Virus record (IMG/VR): IMGVR_UViG_3300030090_002763
Location: 1 to 26,410 of that record
Length of the DNA stretch: 26,410 nucleotides
Reading direction: 5' to 3' (one strand)
From: a virus
Positions 1 to 7,812 of this stretch are shown here, piece after piece. Under the pieces are notes generated by a model, which made no database searches, was not told the DNA's origin, and worked only from the letters and a program-made list of their open reading frames with translations. Position numbers and translations under genes: made by a program. Within the stretch, counting starts at the first letter, position 1, and each line of letters opens with the position of its first letter.

Positions 1-3000
1 TATCTTTGGTTGTCAATCCATCAAGTAAGTCAACGTTCAAGTTTACACACTTGGCAGTAGATGATGTCTTGATTGGAGGTACGTTTGCAGCAACGGATTC
101 AAACTGGAATGACTTAATCTGTCCAGCAGGACCTGCATCAATGGTCATGTTTGCATTGTTACCAGCACTGAGGTTAGTAATAATACCAACGTTTGCGGTG
201 ACTTTAGGAGCACATAGACCATCACCACCTGATACCATATTGATTCTCTCTATCGTTGCAGCGAAACCAACGATACAAGTGTAGATACCAGCGTTAGCGC
301 AGATAGTTAATTGTTCTGCCTCATTGCCTGGGTTAGAGGGGTACTTACTACCAATATATCTTGTGGTTAAACCATCAGAATCAACATCATTAGAGAAGTA
401 AGCATCAGGCCCGATTAAGTCATCAGTGAATGTGATGTCTGTACAGGTTAGATCAGCAATATTTGCAAGTTCAATATCAGCATTACCACCACCAGCAGAA
501 GGAACTGTTAGGTTAGTGATAGTCGCATTTGTAACTGTCTCATTAGCAATAGTTGCGCTGTTAGTTACAGTTAAGTTAGTTACAATTCCAGTAAAGATGT
601 TTGCTTGGTTTACATATTCAGTTCCCACATGAGATAGAGTTGTAATACCAATATCAGAGTAGTTCTTGGAGATAGCTGCATCAGTAACTATAAGGTCTGT
701 AACTATACCAGCCTTAGCATATAGTTGTGTAACTGCTTCAATGACACCTATCGAGGCATTATCGGCATTAACAAATGTACCATTGAATGTACCACCTGTA
801 CTCTCAAGGTTTCCAACCTTAAGTGTACCAGCAAATGTACTTACACCAGCGAATGTGGACTTCCATGGCCCCTCAAAGTGTATAGCAGATGAAGGTTTGA
901 AGGTAGTATATGTACCAACAACTTCCATGTTGTAAAGTCTGGAAGTACCAGCTTCATGTACCTGTGTGTAGTAACCATGATCCTCCCAAGGTATTCCCTC
1001 GTAAGAAATACCACCTGTAGTGTTGTATCCCCAGAAGTTTGCGTTCTTCTTAATTACTAGAGTATCGTATGACACACCAGCGAATGACTGGTTGGCAGCA
1101 AATGTAACCATACCAGACACAAATAGGTCTTTGATCTTAGCAACACCATTGACCTCAAGTGAATCCTTGAAGTTGAATACACCAACGCCAGACTGTCCAA
1201 TACCAATCTGATCAAACTTATAGAATGCTCTATCTCTTTCCTGTGATACTGCACCAAATCTTCTCCATTCACCCTCCGCAAAGATATGTCCTACATAACC
1301 ACCAGCATTTGGAACACCAGCGAATGAAAGATCACCTGATCTTGCAGCATTTATTGGAGTTGAGATACCAACAGTGATGAGTTTACCCTGTGGGGCGTCT
1401 CCTCTGATATTTAAGTTTACAGTCTCAATACCATCATCTGATGTGTTGGTTAGTTTCTCAGTCATGTTGACTGGGCCATAGAACTGTGATGTTCTATTGT
1501 TATTGTCTCCACCCTCAACTGTGAGTGACTCTCTAACTAATACCTCATCAAATACACCAGCAGCTCTCTTAATTGTTTCTGCCTCTGCATCATCACCGAG
1601 GTAAGTAAATACAGGTGCCTCAAGAACTTCTTCTTCACCAGTAATAGATGATAGTTTCTTATATCCTGTAAAGAAATCTCCAGAGTCGTTCATACCAGTA
1701 TAAACAACTGTACCACCATCAAGTTCTTTCTTTTGTGCAGTCAGTGATTCAGTATCAGATAGAACTCTGTCCTGTTTCTGTGGTAATGATGTAGAGTAGT
1801 TTCCTGATCCATAACCAAGATATTCAAACGTATGTCCAGATGCACGAAGGATCGAAGGTCTGCGTAATTCCATAGCAAGAACCTTGATCTTCTTGATCGT
1901 AGTTCCTGTGATAGCTGAAGCTGAACGAGTACCAAATTGGCCACGAAGTATGTTGTTGATGTTATCGTTGGTGAATCTTACAATTTCACCATTGATCATA
2001 CAGTAATCACCTCTCCTAAAGCCCTCTGTTGATGAGAGTGTAATAGTCGTATCAGTAGATGTTAATGGAGAATTAAGAGTTGCAGATATACCAGTATAGA
2101 AGTATGAACCTCTACCAGCCAAATTATTTTCACCAGCACTTAACGATTTACCATTAGCAGATATACCAGTACCAAACAGTCTGCTATCAGTCGTGAGGTA
2201 TGAAGTGGCTATACCAGATGTTATAATACCAACATTACATGTAATACTTCTAAGTGGAATATCATCTTCCACACCATCAACTACAAGTTTTCTATCATCA
2301 AACAATGGGTTTTTAGTTCCTTGAATGACAAATGCGTTACCAGGCACAAGTGAATGGTTGCTGTCAACTCTAATAGTTGTCAAACCAGTAGCACCTGTAA
2401 CATCAATATAAGTTACACCAGCACCAATGTTTGCTAGATGATATGTTGGAACTCTTCTATCATCTCTTTCTTTGAAGTATGGTTCAAGATTTCTTGCAGT
2501 TCCTATTTCAACTGAAACTGATTTAGATGTAGGAATATCTACGATCTTGAATGTACCATTTAATTTTGGATCTTCAAAACCAGTTAAGTTTAATCCATCG
2601 CCTAGGTTATTAAAGATACCTGTGACTGATACCACACCAGCAACACTGGGAGAACCAGCAGGGAAGGCAGATATTGTCATAGTGTTACCTATGCCATAAC
2701 CACAACCGCCATCAATTAGATCGACACCTGTAATTGTACCAGCAGAGGATACTGTAACTTTAGCTGCAGCGTTTTGTCCTATCAACGCAGCATTTTCAAG
2801 ATCCGCAGCATATATGACTGTAGAAATTCCTGATCCGTTATTATACCCAGCACCAGCATTGATCAAAGATATTGATTTGACTGAGTTAAAATTATGTTCA
2901 ACATCAGTAAACAGAGTGACAGTGGTGTTACCAGTACCAGTGATAACTGCACCTGTAGCTGCAAAACCTACCTGTTGTCCCTGCATGAAATAACCAAGAG

Positions 3001-6000
3001 ATTCTTTGGTGATTGATCTCTTCTTATCGCTTGTTATAACATCACCAATAACTGAAGCACTAGCATGAGTTACACTTGGTTCTGGATCTGAATCGTAGTT
3101 GTCTCTATCTTGTTGTGGATATAGATTTCTTACGTCCTGTGAGAATGATTTGGTTGACACACCAAAACCTAGATCCTTATCTAGTGGTATTGAAGCACAA
3201 GTAAGGATTACGTTATAAACACCATCTTGTCCAGATGTGCCAGGCACATGAGGTTTGTTCTCTTGAACTCTATAAACTGCAAAACTGTCCTGAGCTTTTG
3301 ATCTCTGAACTGTTGGTAAGGCTTCTACCTGTTGTTGTGTAGTTCTCTGGTTTACTTGGTTGAGGAATAAGCCTGGATCTGTGGTTATACCAGTTACAGT
3401 AAACTTTTTAGTTGATGTAACATTTGATATTGGGTGTTCACCATTATAGCCTAACTTTTGATTACCTGTACTATTATTGACACTAACAATATTTTTTACT
3501 GTTACTGTGTCGCCATCCTGTAACCTATGAGGTTCTTCTGTGGTAAATGTAATAGTATTAGAACTATATGAAGCAGTCTTAATAATCTTGACGTTCTTAA
3601 GTTGAGTTGGGTTACTTAAATCTGCACTCAAGAATGATGCACTACCCACACCAACTGTCTTAGATTCCTGTAGAATGAAACCAGGCTTCGGAGCACGAGC
3701 ATTGATGTGTTCTTTAGGTATGACATATCTTGCTCTGTAAACTCTATCAAGTAGTGATCTGTTGTCAACTCTACGTTTGATAAATGTAGTTCCTGTTTCC
3801 TCTCCGATAACACCCACACCAATAGTGTTGAGGGCAGGGAATATACCATTGAATGTTGTACTTGGGTGTCCTAAAACATACCAACCACCAACTGTGTTAG
3901 GCACACTATTGATAGTATAGGTAGTTTCATCATACTGCATTGGGTGGCCAGGATCGCCAGGAGTCTTGTCGGATACTGTAGATACAACAGTCAGTTTACC
4001 ACCACCATTTGATATACCAGTAATCGGTCTACGAGTTGCAGCATCGTTAAATGTAGATGCCAACTGTATTCTATCCGCAGCAAGTGTGCCACCAGCAATA
4101 GCAAAGTAAACCTTATCATTGATGATTCCACTTGGAGTTTCACCAGTATTACTGAATACTCTTACTTTCTCTCCATTTACTAACTGATGATTAGTCTTGA
4201 ATTGTATTACGTTAGAGATAATAGCATTGACACCAGAATTTCTGATAACCTCATACTCTTTTTTAGATGAAGTTCCAATACCACTGGAAACTTGCATGAG
4301 CAGGGGAGATTCGTAAGTTTCTTGTACAGCCTGTCCTGATAAAGTATTAACTAAACTTAGGAACAATCTATCATCTTTTCTTGCACCAATCTTAAATGAG
4401 TCAATCTCATGTGGTGGAATAATCTCCTCGTTATCATATCCAAAGAGATATAATCTATCAGTAACACCAACACCAATAGTTTTTCTAGTGTCAATAGTTA
4501 GCCATGATACAGTTGAATCCTCTCTTACAATCTCTCTTGGTGGTATGATATGTGTAATATAACCAGTATCATCTCTATCAAATGACTCTGGACGGAATCC
4601 TGAGGCCTCAAGTGCAGTCTGTCCAAAGTTGGAGTTAGAGTTGGTGATTGATGCGTCACCGCCTCGTTCTGCATGGAAGTGTCTAGCATATGCAATAGCG
4701 AAAACAGACACCAACTGGATAACAGAATTATTCCTAGTCCTCATGTGTGAGGTTTCATAATTCGGTTTGTATATCGCCCTTGAGTTAGAGTGTAGTGGTT
4801 TCTCTGACTCTGCTACTGTTGTTGTATCATTGAAGATTGCAGTAGTAGGATTATAGAGAATGAATGAATTATCGTCTTTCTGAATTGAAATACCAGTGTA
4901 CTGGGCGCAAACCATAGATTTGAAACCAGTCGCTTTGTCTCCATCACAATCCAATCCATTCATACCAAACACTGAACGAAGTGATACGTTAAAGATGTAT
5001 GGAGAAGCAGATCCAACTGTGTCTGATTCTACAATAACACTAGAGTTCTGTATTTCCTGTGCAGTTGGTAAAGCATTGCCAGGAACATTTGAAGTCTGGA
5101 ATGTAAACTGGGTTGGACTTAATATCTCACCTACAAGGAATGAACCATTGTAAGATGTAATTGCAGTTGTAATACCAGCAATTAAGACAGGAGTATCTTT
5201 GAATAGTCCGTGTGGTTTGTTAGTATTGACTGTAATAGTTGCAGTCGGAGTATTACCATCACCAGCTTTAATAGACGTAACACCCACTGGGTCTGCTTGT
5301 AAGTCTCCAACGATTCTGAATTCATCTACACTTGGTTCAAAGTCATCAAATGTTGGGTAATCACCTACTGGGCGACCAGAAGCATCACCATATGCCTTTG
5401 CAATCTTGAAGTAGAACATATCAAGATCAGTCAATCCACTGTCAACACCATCAATTAAGACGTTGTTTACACCATCAGCATAGGTGAATGTGGCTAATTT
5501 GTGGTGAGAATATGAAGGAGTCTTTGTGTTACTATCGTAGTCATAGTATGCAGTCTTGGTGATATCCGCATCAAATATGGTGAAAGCAGTGAAATAACAA
5601 GTACCTGTAACTCTAAGAAGTCCAGCGTACTCCATATTTTCGTCCTGTGGATCAGGAACAAAAAGTGGTCTTAGTTTGGTTTTACGAAGATCTAAACCAA
5701 TAATAGATGTACCACGAGGCATGATAGCACCACCTTCGGTACTATTATACTTGTATAGTTCGTTATTAGGGTCTAATACATCAAAGTTTGTCTCAGTTGT
5801 GAACTGATTTAGACTTGTAGTTTGATATCCAGTATTCTTTCTACACTTATACTCTGCATTACCACTATTACTTGTAACAGTAAATCCTGGCCTATTATCA
5901 ATGTAATGTACGCCAGGGTATGCTAAGATAGTTGTTTTGTCTATCTTATCATTATTCTTACCAGTTTGATATGAGAACCTTGCAGCCTCTATCAATGCCC

Positions 6001-6139
6001 TTTGAATAGTTTTAAAGGGTCTTGTTTGAGAATTACCTCTATTTTCTATGCTGTCTGTAGCATCAAAGTCACTAGGGTTTACATAGAGTATATTTCCCTC
6101 AGCGTTCTTCAGAAAGTTTTCTAATCTTGATAGAGGCAT
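1..6139 (-). CDS. Giant fibre-like virion structural protein (5' part, runs off window)
   Basis: One uninterrupted minus-strand frame starts at the ATG at 6139 and stays open to base 2, giving at least 2046 codons, so the 3' end is missing. An AAGG ribosome site lies just before the ATG. The N-terminus (MPLSRLENFLKNAEGNILYV) leads into GNSQTRPFKTIQRALIEAA near residues 36-55, a motif typical of right-handed beta-helix phage adhesins. The rest is rich in Gly, Thr, Val and Asn. The last part seen here contains short repeats such as VTNLTVTN and VTNATITNLTV (about 500-720), as in beta-structured fibre shafts. Very large proteins of this kind are known from T4-like cyanophages, where they are annotated as structural or tail-fibre proteins; attachment to the host is inferred. 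The exact T4 counterpart is uncertain. Confidence 0.8.
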   Translation of the reverse strand, partial: MPLSRLENFLKNAEGNILYVNPSDFDATDSIENRGNSQTRPFKTIQRALIEAARFSYQTGKNNDKIDKTTILAYPGVHYIDNRPGFTVTSNSGNAEYKCRKNTGYQTTSLNQFTTETNFDVLDPNNELYKYNSTEGGAIMPRGTSIIGLDLRKTKLRPLFVPDPQDENMEYAGLLRVTGTCYFTAFTIFDADITKTAYYDYDSNTKTPSYSHHKLATFTYADGVNNVLIDGVDSGLTDLDMFYFKIAKAYGDASGRPVGDYPTFDDFEPSVDEFRIVGDLQADPVGVTSIKAGDGNTPTATITVNTNKPHGLFKDTPVLIAGITTAITSYNGSFLVGEILSPTQFTFQTSNVPGNALPTAQEIQNSSVIVESDTVGSASPYIFNVSLRSVFGMNGLDCDGDKATGFKSMVCAQYTGISIQKDDNSFILYNPTTAIFNDTTTVAESEKPLHSNSRAIYKPNYETSHMRTRNNSVIQLVSVFAIAYARHFHAERGGDASITNSNSNFGQTALEASGFRPESFDRDDTGYITHIIPPREIVREDSTVSWLTIDTRKTIGVGVTDRLYLFGYDNEEIIPPHEIDSFKIGARKDDRLFLSLVNTLSGQAVQETYESPLLMQVSSGIGTSSKKEYEVIRNSGVNAIISNVIQFKTNHQLVNGEKVRVFSNTGETPSGIINDKVYFAIAGGTLAADRIQLASTFNDAATRRPITGISNGGGKLTVVSTVSDKTPGDPGHPMQYDETTYTINSVPNTVGGWYVLGHPSTTFNGIFPALNTIGVGVIGEETGTTFIKRRVDNRSLLDRVYRARYVIPKEHINARAPKPGFILQESKTVGVGSASFLSADLSNPTQLKNVKIIKTASYSSNTITFTTEEPHRLQDGDTVTVKNIVSVNNSTGNQKLGYNGEHPISNVTSTKKFTVTGITTDPGLFLNQVNQRTTQQQVEALPTVQRSKAQDSFAVYRVQENKPHVPGTSGQDGVYNVILTCASIPLDKDLGFGVSTKSFSQDVRNLYPQQDRDNYDSDPEPSVTHASASVIGDVITSDKKRSITKESLGYFMQGQQVGFAATGAVITGTGNTTVTLFTDVEHNFNSVKSISLINAGAGYNNGSGISTVIYAADLENAALIGQNAAAKVTVSSAGTITGVDLIDGGCGYGIGNTMTISAFPAGSPSVAGVVSVTGIFNNLGDGLNLTGFEDPKLNGTFKIVDIPTSKSVSVEIGTARNLEPYFKERDDRRVPTYHLANIGAGVTYIDVTGATGLTTIRVDSNHSLVPGNAFVIQGTKNPLFDDRKLVVDGVEDDIPLRSITCNVGIITSGIATSYLTTDSRLFGTGISANGKSLSAGENNLAGRGSYFYTGISATLNSPLTSTDTTITLSSTEGFRRGDYCMINGEIVRFTNDNINNILRGQFGTRSASAITGTTIKKIKVLAMELRRPSILRASGHTFEYLGYGSGNYSTSLPQKQDRVLSDTESLTAQKKELDGGTVVYTGMNDSGDFFTGYKKLSSITGEEEVLEAPVFTYLGDDAEAETIKRAAGVFDEVLVRESLTVEGGDNNNRTSQFYGPVNMTEKLTNTSDDGIETVNLNIRGDAPQGKLITVGISTPINAARSGDLSFAGVPNAGGYVGHIFAEGEWRRFGAVSQERDRAFYKFDQIGIGQSGVGVFNFKDSLEVNGVAKIKDLFVSGMVTFAANQSFAGVSYDTLVIKKNANFWGYNTTGGISYEGIPWEDHGYYTQVHEAGTSRLYNMEVVGTYTTFKPSSAIHFEGPWKSTFAGVSTFAGTLKVGNLESTGGTFNGTFVNADNASIGVIEAVTQLYAKAGIVTDLIVTDAAISKNYSDIGITTLSHVGTEYVNQANIFTGIVTNLTVTNSATIANETVTNATITNLTVPSAGGGNADIELANIADLTCTDITFTDDLIGPDAYFSNDVDSDGLTTRYIGSKYPSNPGNEAEQLTICANAGIYTCIVGFAATIERINMVSGGDGLCAPKVTANVGIITNLSAGNNANMTIDAGPAGQIKSFQFESVAANVPPIKTSSTAKCVNLNVDLLDGLTTKD

Positions 6140-6170
6140 TTTACCTTCTTACTATAAATTTCTTCTAACC

Positions 6171-6178
6171 TATTTAGA
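6171..6178 (-). promoter_or_regulatory. Late-promoter-like motif TCTAAATA before the giant structural gene
   Basis: The minus strand reads TCTAAATA, one base from the T4 late consensus TATAAATA, with 31 nt between it and the ATG at 6139. It lies in the 56-base gap after the DUF6445-like gene. The same octamer precedes gp4 and gp26 in this window, which supports a phage late promoter. No transcript evidence is available. Confidence 0.45.
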
Positions 6179-6195
6179 CAGATACAAATAACTAT

Positions 6196-6900
6196 CTATA
6201 TGAATATAGCTTGTGTTATACGATCTATGTCTGTATATTTACCTGTATTCATAATAGGAGCTTGTAATATGTCAGCTGGAATGATCACTGCTCTATTATA
6301 TTTCATACCGAAAGTGAACTCTCTACCCCATGTAAATGTAGAGTCATAAACATCTTTTATAATATCAAAATGTTTTTTAGTGGCGTACATAGCCTTCATG
6401 TCCTCAACGATGGCATTCTTTCCAGCAAAGTTCCATATATTTGTACCACCAAAACATTCTTCTTCTTTGTTCAAGTATATCTCTATCTTAAATTGAAAAG
6501 GCGATGGGTTATGTTCATACCATAATTGAAAAGGTATAAGTCGATCTGGTTGATCTATCATTGTCTTTTCATTCAGATACTCTACAAGAAACCACATATA
6601 CTCCATATTGTCATGGAGAGTTGGTTTGTGGCATGGTCTGCCCCAATGTTCATCATCATGGCATATCTGTTTGAGTATGTGTTCTAGATTCTTTCTTACT
6701 TCCCCTGTCTCATATGCAGCTCTTTCTATACCAGTTGGATGATTAAGAAATGGTATATCTGTTCTTCTTGGCAACTTCAACGCAAGATCTCTTACTTCAT
6801 CTGGGTTTGCGTAGAAATTATCTATTACTACAGCACTTCTATCTTCTGGGCCAATGTCTGTGATGGCAGTTATTTCTAATGATGGGTTGACTTCAAACAT
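6196..6900 (-). CDS. DUF6445-like protein (2OG-oxygenase-related fold), 234 aa
   Basis: The N-terminal stretch VVIDNFYANPDEVRDLAL and the later IEIYLNKEEECFGGTNIWNF resemble DUF6445 proteins, which are related to 2OG-Fe(II) oxygenases and are common beside cyanophage structural genes. A clear HxD metal pair is not visible: the corresponding region reads YEHNPSPFQF. Catalytic activity is therefore doubtful and the family call is from memory of its motifs. I chose the ATG at 6900, which overlaps the upstream 62-aa gene by 8 nt (GATGTTTGA). A TTG 18 nt upstream would add six residues but has no better ribosome site. Its place before the giant fibre gene and after another oxygenase-like gene suggests modification of virion or host components, but this is speculative. 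Confidence 0.5.
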   Translation of the reverse strand: MFEVNPSLEITAITDIGPEDRSAVVIDNFYANPDEVRDLALKLPRRTDIPFLNHPTGIERAAYETGEVRKNLEHILKQICHDDEHWGRPCHKPTLHDNMEYMWFLVEYLNEKTMIDQPDRLIPFQLWYEHNPSPFQFKIEIYLNKEEECFGGTNIWNFAGKNAIVEDMKAMYATKKHFDIIKDVYDSTFTWGREFTFGMKYNRAVIIPADILQAPIMNTGKYTDIDRITQAIFI

Positions 6901-7081
6901 CTTTATTTCTTTCTTCAACTAAATGTTCAACTTCTGAGGCAACTTTATCCATTACCTCTCTTACATCAGTTCCTGATCCAGAGGTATGATAATAGTCTTG
7001 TCCCTTCGGAGCGTAATGTCTGGTGTGAAGTGTCCAATGCCACTGCTTTACACCTTTAGAATACCAAAATTGTAAACGCAT
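6893..7081 (-). CDS. Small hypothetical protein, 62 aa
   Basis: The reading frame begins MRLQFWYSKGVKQWHWTLHT and ends in a charged helical stretch (VMDKVASEVEHLVEERNKDV). It is rich in Trp, Tyr and His near the N-terminus. No family is recognised. It follows the tmRNA gene and its hairpin, and its stop overlaps the DUF6445-like start, so the two are probably translated together. No Shine-Dalgarno sequence precedes the ATG. Instead the 12-mer TAAATTAAAACT sits 2 nt upstream, a motif also found before the gene at 11197. Confidence 0.65.
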   Translation of the reverse strand: MRLQFWYSKGVKQWHWTLHTRHYAPKGQDYYHTSGSGTDVREVMDKVASEVEHLVEERNKDV

Positions 7082-7083
7082 AA

Positions 7084-7097
7084 AGTTTTAATTTATA
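7084..7097 (-). promoter_or_regulatory. TATAAATTAAAACT element directly before a start codon
   Basis: The minus strand reads TATAAATT followed by AAAACT, ending 2 nt before the ATG at 7081. TATAAATT is one base from the T4 late consensus TATAAATA. The position would make any resulting transcript almost leaderless. The 12-mer TAAATTAAAACT recurs at 11198-11209 immediately before another ATG. It could be a late promoter or an AT-rich translation signal. Confidence 0.3.
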
Positions 7098-7103
7098 TAT
7101 GAA

Positions 7104-7120
7104 AGGGGGCAGAGCCCCCT
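7104..7120 (-). terminator. Hairpin at the end of the tmRNA gene
   Basis: The minus strand forms AGGGGGC-TCT-GCCCCCT, a perfect 7-bp GC-rich stem with a 3-nt loop, followed by TTTC. The T tract is short, so termination may be partial and let transcription continue into the next genes. It may instead be the last helix of the tmRNA coding piece. Confidence 0.55.
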
Positions 7121-7411
7121 ATGGTCACTTGGGTAACAAGGAGTAACCAATCCCCGATTGCCCCTTAGGCAGTGACGAGTTCGTCAGTGCGGGCAAATTC
7201 TCTCGTAAGAATACGAGAGAACGCTACGATGTTGTTCGCAGCAGTGTCAGATGATTTTGCATCTGTGGTTTGCTCTCCGAGCAGGTTTTCAGTCATGCTC
7301 CGTATACCCTGTCGAAATCCTTGGCACCCCCTAGCTTATGGAGGTGAGGGGAATCGAACCCCTGTCCAGAATGTCGGTCACACCACCTACATGGCTTTTT
7401 TAAAGTCGTCC
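7121..7411 (-). ncRNA. ssrA: Circularly permuted two-piece tmRNA
   Basis: In minus-strand order the mature 3' half comes first: a T arm with loop TTCGATT (about 7364-7347), then CACCTCC plus discriminator A (7346-7339). Seven bases, TAAGCTA, separate it from the mature 5' half, which starts GGGGGTGCCAAGGATTTCGACAGG at 7331. GGGGGTG pairs with CACCTCC over 7 bp with G-U at the third pair, the alanyl-tRNA synthetase identity element. AGGGUAUACGG of the 5' half can pair with CCGACAUUCU of the 3' half as helix H2. A tag frame follows at 7239. A hairpin UUGCCC/GGGCAA with inner GCA/UGC and GACG/CGUC pairings holds the tag stop, as H5 does. The permuted order is that of marine picocyanobacterial tmRNA. 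The outer ends are approximate. The RNA would rescue stalled ribosomes by trans-translation with SmpB. Confidence 0.92.
7165..7239 (-). other. tmRNA tag reading frame, 24 codons
   Basis: The frame resumes at GCG (7239-7237) and ends at TAA (7167-7165). It begins ANNIVAFSR, matching the start of cyanobacterial tags, so the resume codon is well supported. It then departs from the host pattern: instead of a short tail ending in VAA it continues for 15 residues and ends DELVTA. A perfect 10-bp inverted repeat with a 4-nt loop (7198-7221) encodes the point of divergence. The C-terminal VTA differs from the AA end that ClpXP recognises in host tags. Confidence 0.8.
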
Positions 7412-7412
7412 A

Positions 7413-7556
7413 TCAGGACTTAACAGGTTTGTCTTTAAGAACCTCTTTACCAGTTTGTTTGGCAATGTATGCTGCTAGTTCTGGAGTCTCCTCCCACTCC
7501 CACACCTGATTATGTTGGGGATTTTTTTTCTCAATCGTGTGTGTGCGTTTTACCAT
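7413..7556 (-). CDS. Small hypothetical protein, 47 aa
   Basis: The ATG at 7556 has a good ribosome site (AGGAG, 8 nt upstream) and opens a frame beginning MVKRTHTIEKKNPQHNQVW, followed by WEETPELAAYIAKQTGKEVL, ending KDKPVKS. The stretch WEETPELAAYIAKQTG suggests a short amphipathic helix. It overlaps the end of the 93-aa gene by 26 nt in another frame. Its stop codon falls in a small hairpin (GTCC-TGAT-GGAC) at the probable upstream edge of the tmRNA acceptor piece, so message and pre-tmRNA may be cut from one transcript. No family is recognised. Confidence 0.7.
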   Translation of the reverse strand: MVKRTHTIEKKNPQHNQVWEWEETPELAAYIAKQTGKEVLKDKPVKS

Positions 7557-7812
7557 TTTCAATCTCCTGTGTTAGTAGTTCGATTTCGTGTTCGAGTCCA
7601 ATAATTCTGAGTTCTGCGTCACTGGCAGATCTCTCAAGGGCTCTTACTTTGGTACTTAAGTTTGCAATTTCTACTCCAAAAGCATTAATATTTTGAAGTA
7701 ACAACTCATTACCATAAGTGGTAGGATTACCCTGTTGAGCATAAGCAGTATCTTTTACTTTCTCACACTCTGCCAAGTATTCCTCTCTAGTCATTCGATT
7801 TTCTTTTGCCAT
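7531..7812 (-). CDS. Hypothetical coiled-coil protein, 93 aa
   Basis: The N-terminal part is charged (MAKENRMTREEYLAECEKV). Residues about 45-86 carry regular Leu/Ile spacing (VEIANLSTKVRALERSASDA onward to LEHEIELLTQEIE), typical of a coiled coil. It ends in THTHD. The start overlaps the stop of the oxygenase-like gene by one base (TAATG), so coupled translation is likely. It has no obvious enzymatic motif, and a structural or assembly role is only a guess. Confidence 0.7.
   Translation of the reverse strand: MAKENRMTREEYLAECEKVKDTAYAQQGNPTTYGNELLLQNINAFGVEIANLSTKVRALERSASDAELRIIGLEHEIELLTQEIENGKTHTHD

Noticed and set aside
6-935. Plus-strand frames opposite the giant structural gene
   Set aside because: The minus frame is open for 2046 codons with a coherent fibre-like protein; the plus frames are short, low-complexity and lack ribosome sites.
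480-1330. Recurring 'accagcgaatg' and 'gtaataccaa' strings suggesting a repeat array
   Set aside because: Spacing is irregular and in frame with FAGV and GI-T type beta repeats of the structural protein; not a CRISPR or DNA-level repeat.
6901-6918. TTG start giving a 240-aa DUF6445-like protein
   Set aside because: The ATG at 6900 fits the usual family start and overlaps the upstream stop; the TTG adds only a lysine-rich stub without a better ribosome site.
7339-7366. Possible tRNA (T arm and acceptor end)
   Set aside because: There is no anticodon arm upstream; the acceptor strand pairs with the downstream GGGGGTG as in a permuted tmRNA.
7172-7423. Plus-strand open frame of 83 codons
   Set aside because: It is the antisense of the tmRNA gene, whose paired structure and tag explain the sequence; no ribosome site or family resemblance.
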